Source of the DNA: DATMRF01 sp035566435
GTDB taxonomy: Bacteria; Verrucomicrobiota; Verrucomicrobiia; Limisphaerales; UBA8199
Reading direction: 5' to 3'
Length of the DNA: 23,169 nt
Assembly (NCBI GenBank): GCA_035566435.1
Contig: DATMRF010000073.1
Span: forward strand, 1 to 23,169
In this document: one piece after another, positions 22,191 through 23,169 of the stretch
Layout of the letters: each line of letters opens with the position of its first letter
How positions within the stretch are numbered: position 1 is the stretch's first letter
Program-made: the position numbers and the translations under genes
The notes under the pieces: generated by a model
What the model saw: the letters and a program-made list of their open reading frames with translations, nothing else
What the model was told of the DNA's origin: nothing
Database searches by the model: none

Positions 22191-22201
22191 CCGTCTTCAG
22201 A

Positions 22202-22567
22202 ATGAAATCCAACCCAGGGCGTGTGGCACGATTGTTGCCCCGCATGCGAGTGTTATGCGGCGAAGAGGTTGCGCTTGGGCCGGGCAAAGTGGATTTGCTA
22301 GCGCTGATCGCTGAAACCGGTTCGATTCGGGCCGCCGCCGAGCGGATGGGCATGTCCTATATGCGAGCCTGGACGCTGATCAAGACGATGAACGCCTGTT
22401 TCCATGAGCCGCTAGTCGTCGCCTCGCGGGGCGGAGAACAGCATGGGGGAGCGGTGCTTACGGAAACGGGCCAAACGGCGCTAAAGCTCTACCGGGAATT
22501 GGAAGCGCAAAGCCTGAAGGCCTGTGCCGGCAACTGGCGACAGCTTCGCAGGCTATTAAAGGGGTGA
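22202..22567 (+). CDS. ModE-type winged-helix DNA-binding protein (121 aa)
   Basis: The ATG at 22202 gives MKSNPGRVARLLPRMRVLCGEEVALGPGKVDLLALI, with the typical short N-terminal strand and GPGK. The LysR/ModE-like helix-turn-helix follows: ETGSIRAAAERMGMSYMRAWTLIKTMN at about 46-72. The wing is GGEQHGGAVLTETG, then a dimerisation helix. This matches the N-terminal DNA-binding domain of ModE, the molybdate-responsive regulator. The C-terminal molybdate-binding (TOBE/Mop) domains are missing, as in many short ModE-like proteins. No mod transport genes are nearby, so molybdate sensing is doubtful; it may bind DNA constitutively or respond to another signal. Confidence 0.88.
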   Translation: MKSNPGRVARLLPRMRVLCGEEVALGPGKVDLLALIAETGSIRAAAERMGMSYMRAWTLIKTMNACFHEPLVVASRGGEQHGGAVLTETGQTALKLYRELEAQSLKACAGNWRQLRRLLKG

Positions 22568-22606
22568 TGGCCTCGCGCGAGTGGCTCGGGTTTATGTCCG
22601 TCATAT

Positions 22607-22634
22607 TTGACAGAATATATCGCATGGGTACATC
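22607..22634 (+). promoter_or_regulatory. Candidate promoter for the pseudopilin gene
   Basis: A perfect TTGACA (22607-22612) is followed after 16 bp by TACATC (22629-22634), a weak -10 match. Transcription would begin only a few bases before the ATG at 22644, again nearly leaderless. Confidence 0.35.
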
Positions 22635-22643
22635 TTCATTTCC

Positions 22644-23169
22644 ATGCGACAACCTTTCGACCCCCGGCGTGATTCGCCGCGCGCATTTACACTCATCGAG
22701 TTGCTCGTCGTCATCGCCATCATCGCCATCCTGGCTGCGATGCTGCTGCCCGCCCTCGCCAAAGCCAAGGCCAAGGCGCAGCAGACCACGTGTCTCAATA
22801 GTCTCAAGGAGACCGGTTTGGCCTACGTCATGTACCGCACCGACAACAACGAGGTGAATTGTCCCCAGCGGCTTTGTCCGGACACGCCGAATGATCCTTA
22901 TGGGCTGTCCTCACCCGTTCCCAGCGGCACGAGTCCGGGCAGTCCGCCGCCCACGGGGCCGAATGAAGTTTGGTGGGCGCCATACGATCCGACCCAGGTT
23001 CCCGACGGCACGCCCGGTGCAGGTTACAGAAACGGCTTGCTCTCTCCCTTTCTTGGTACAACCAATAGCGCGACCATTTTCAAATGCCCCATCGAGAAGC
23101 AATGGCAATGTGCTTATGCGATGAATTACAGCACCGGCAGTCCGGCCGGGCAGCGCGAAAGCTTCGTGA
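22644..23169 (+). CDS. Type II pseudopilin-like protein (prepilin N-terminus), cut by window end
   Basis: At least 175 residues remain open to the edge. After MRQPFDPRRDSPRA comes the prepilin motif FTLIELLVVIAII, with processing expected between Ala and Phe and Glu at position +5 of the mature protein. A hydrophobic helix follows, then MLLPALAKAKAKAQQTTCLNSLKETGLAYVMY, a sequence very frequent in Verrucomicrobia and Planctomycetes G/H-type pseudopilin-like (DUF1559-related) proteins. These are anchored in the inner membrane with an exported globular domain; most genomes of the phylum carry many. Only the exported part's beginning (WWAPYD, SPFLGTTNSATIFKCPIEKQW) is visible. No secretion-system genes are adjacent, so its specific role cannot be deduced. 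Confidence 0.9.
   Translation, partial: MRQPFDPRRDSPRAFTLIELLVVIAIIAILAAMLLPALAKAKAKAQQTTCLNSLKETGLAYVMYRTDNNEVNCPQRLCPDTPNDPYGLSSPVPSGTSPGSPPPTGPNEVWWAPYDPTQVPDGTPGAGYRNGLLSPFLGTTNSATIFKCPIEKQWQCAYAMNYSTGSPAGQRESFV

Larger units (their letters stand above)
20954..22201. other. 1.2-kb intergenic mosaic of short-period repeats
   Basis: I see no complete gene here. In order it contains GTCCAAG x2 (about 21056-21070), seven decamers (21091-21160), a large hairpin (21165-21219), GTTGATAG-type repeats (about 21286-21317), a TAGCGCCGRH pair (about 21345-21364), CCGTCCCA units (21489-21578), an ATGGAGTGATGGGG stretch near 21610-21633, a GCCGTTAAC pair (about 21658-21677), a possible coding remnant (21675-21815), and CGCGGATT units (about 22019-22044). 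The ModE promoter lies at its right end. Confidence 0.7.

Noticed and set aside
1..23169. tRNA or rRNA genes
   Set aside because: Scattered GGTTCGA-like motifs lie inside coding regions and show no cloverleaf context. No rRNA-like sequence was seen.

Overview
The window most resembles a GC-rich chromosome segment of a Verrucomicrobia-type (PVC group) bacterium. The best evidence is the type II pseudopilin at the right edge, whose FTLIELLVVIAII start runs into MLLPALAKAKAKA, a form very common in that phylum. Supporting signs are weak or absent Shine-Dalgarno sequences, many 7-10 bp spacer repeats and REPIN-type hairpins. This assignment comes from recognising families, not from a search.

Layout. 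(1) 1-3907 is a run of integron-type gene cassettes, all on the + strand. Small unrelated genes alternate with attC-like sites, mostly 93 bp, that have RYYYAAC...GTTRRRY ends and unequal inverted arms. No integrase lies in the window; it would be expected to the left. Three of the six cassette products carry signal peptides. A 59-codon gene follows the last site. (2) 4162-6122 holds a low-complexity spacer and a mosaic protein (HTH-like/terminase-small-subunit-like core, Ser microsatellite, Cys-rich tail). (3) 6239-8280 has a DUF488 gene, then a Gfo/Idh/MocA oxidoreductase coupled to a small lipoprotein. (4) 8282-11239 (-) has a beta-propeller glycosidase-like protein, a REPIN, and a ClpX-like AAA+ ATPase with no zinc finger and an apparently duplicated lid domain. 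A DUF4202 gene diverges from the ATPase. (5) 12289-16067 (-) is a membrane protein plus ABC ATPase pair. A four-helix-bundle (IVP/S23-type) gene sits between them, bounded by inverted heptanucleotide arrays. (6) 16362-20953 has a small conserved gene, an ilvD with an extra NTF2/SnoaL-like domain between its two catalytic halves, a second REPIN, and a secreted YtcJ-like amidohydrolase. (7) 20954-22201 is a 1.2 kb repeat mosaic, followed by a ModE-type DNA-binding protein and the truncated pseudopilin.

The regions do not form one pathway. The most notable items are the cassette array, the heptamer-bounded IVP unit inside a transporter operon, the ilvD domain insertion, and the ClpX variant. All product names are homology judgements by eye.
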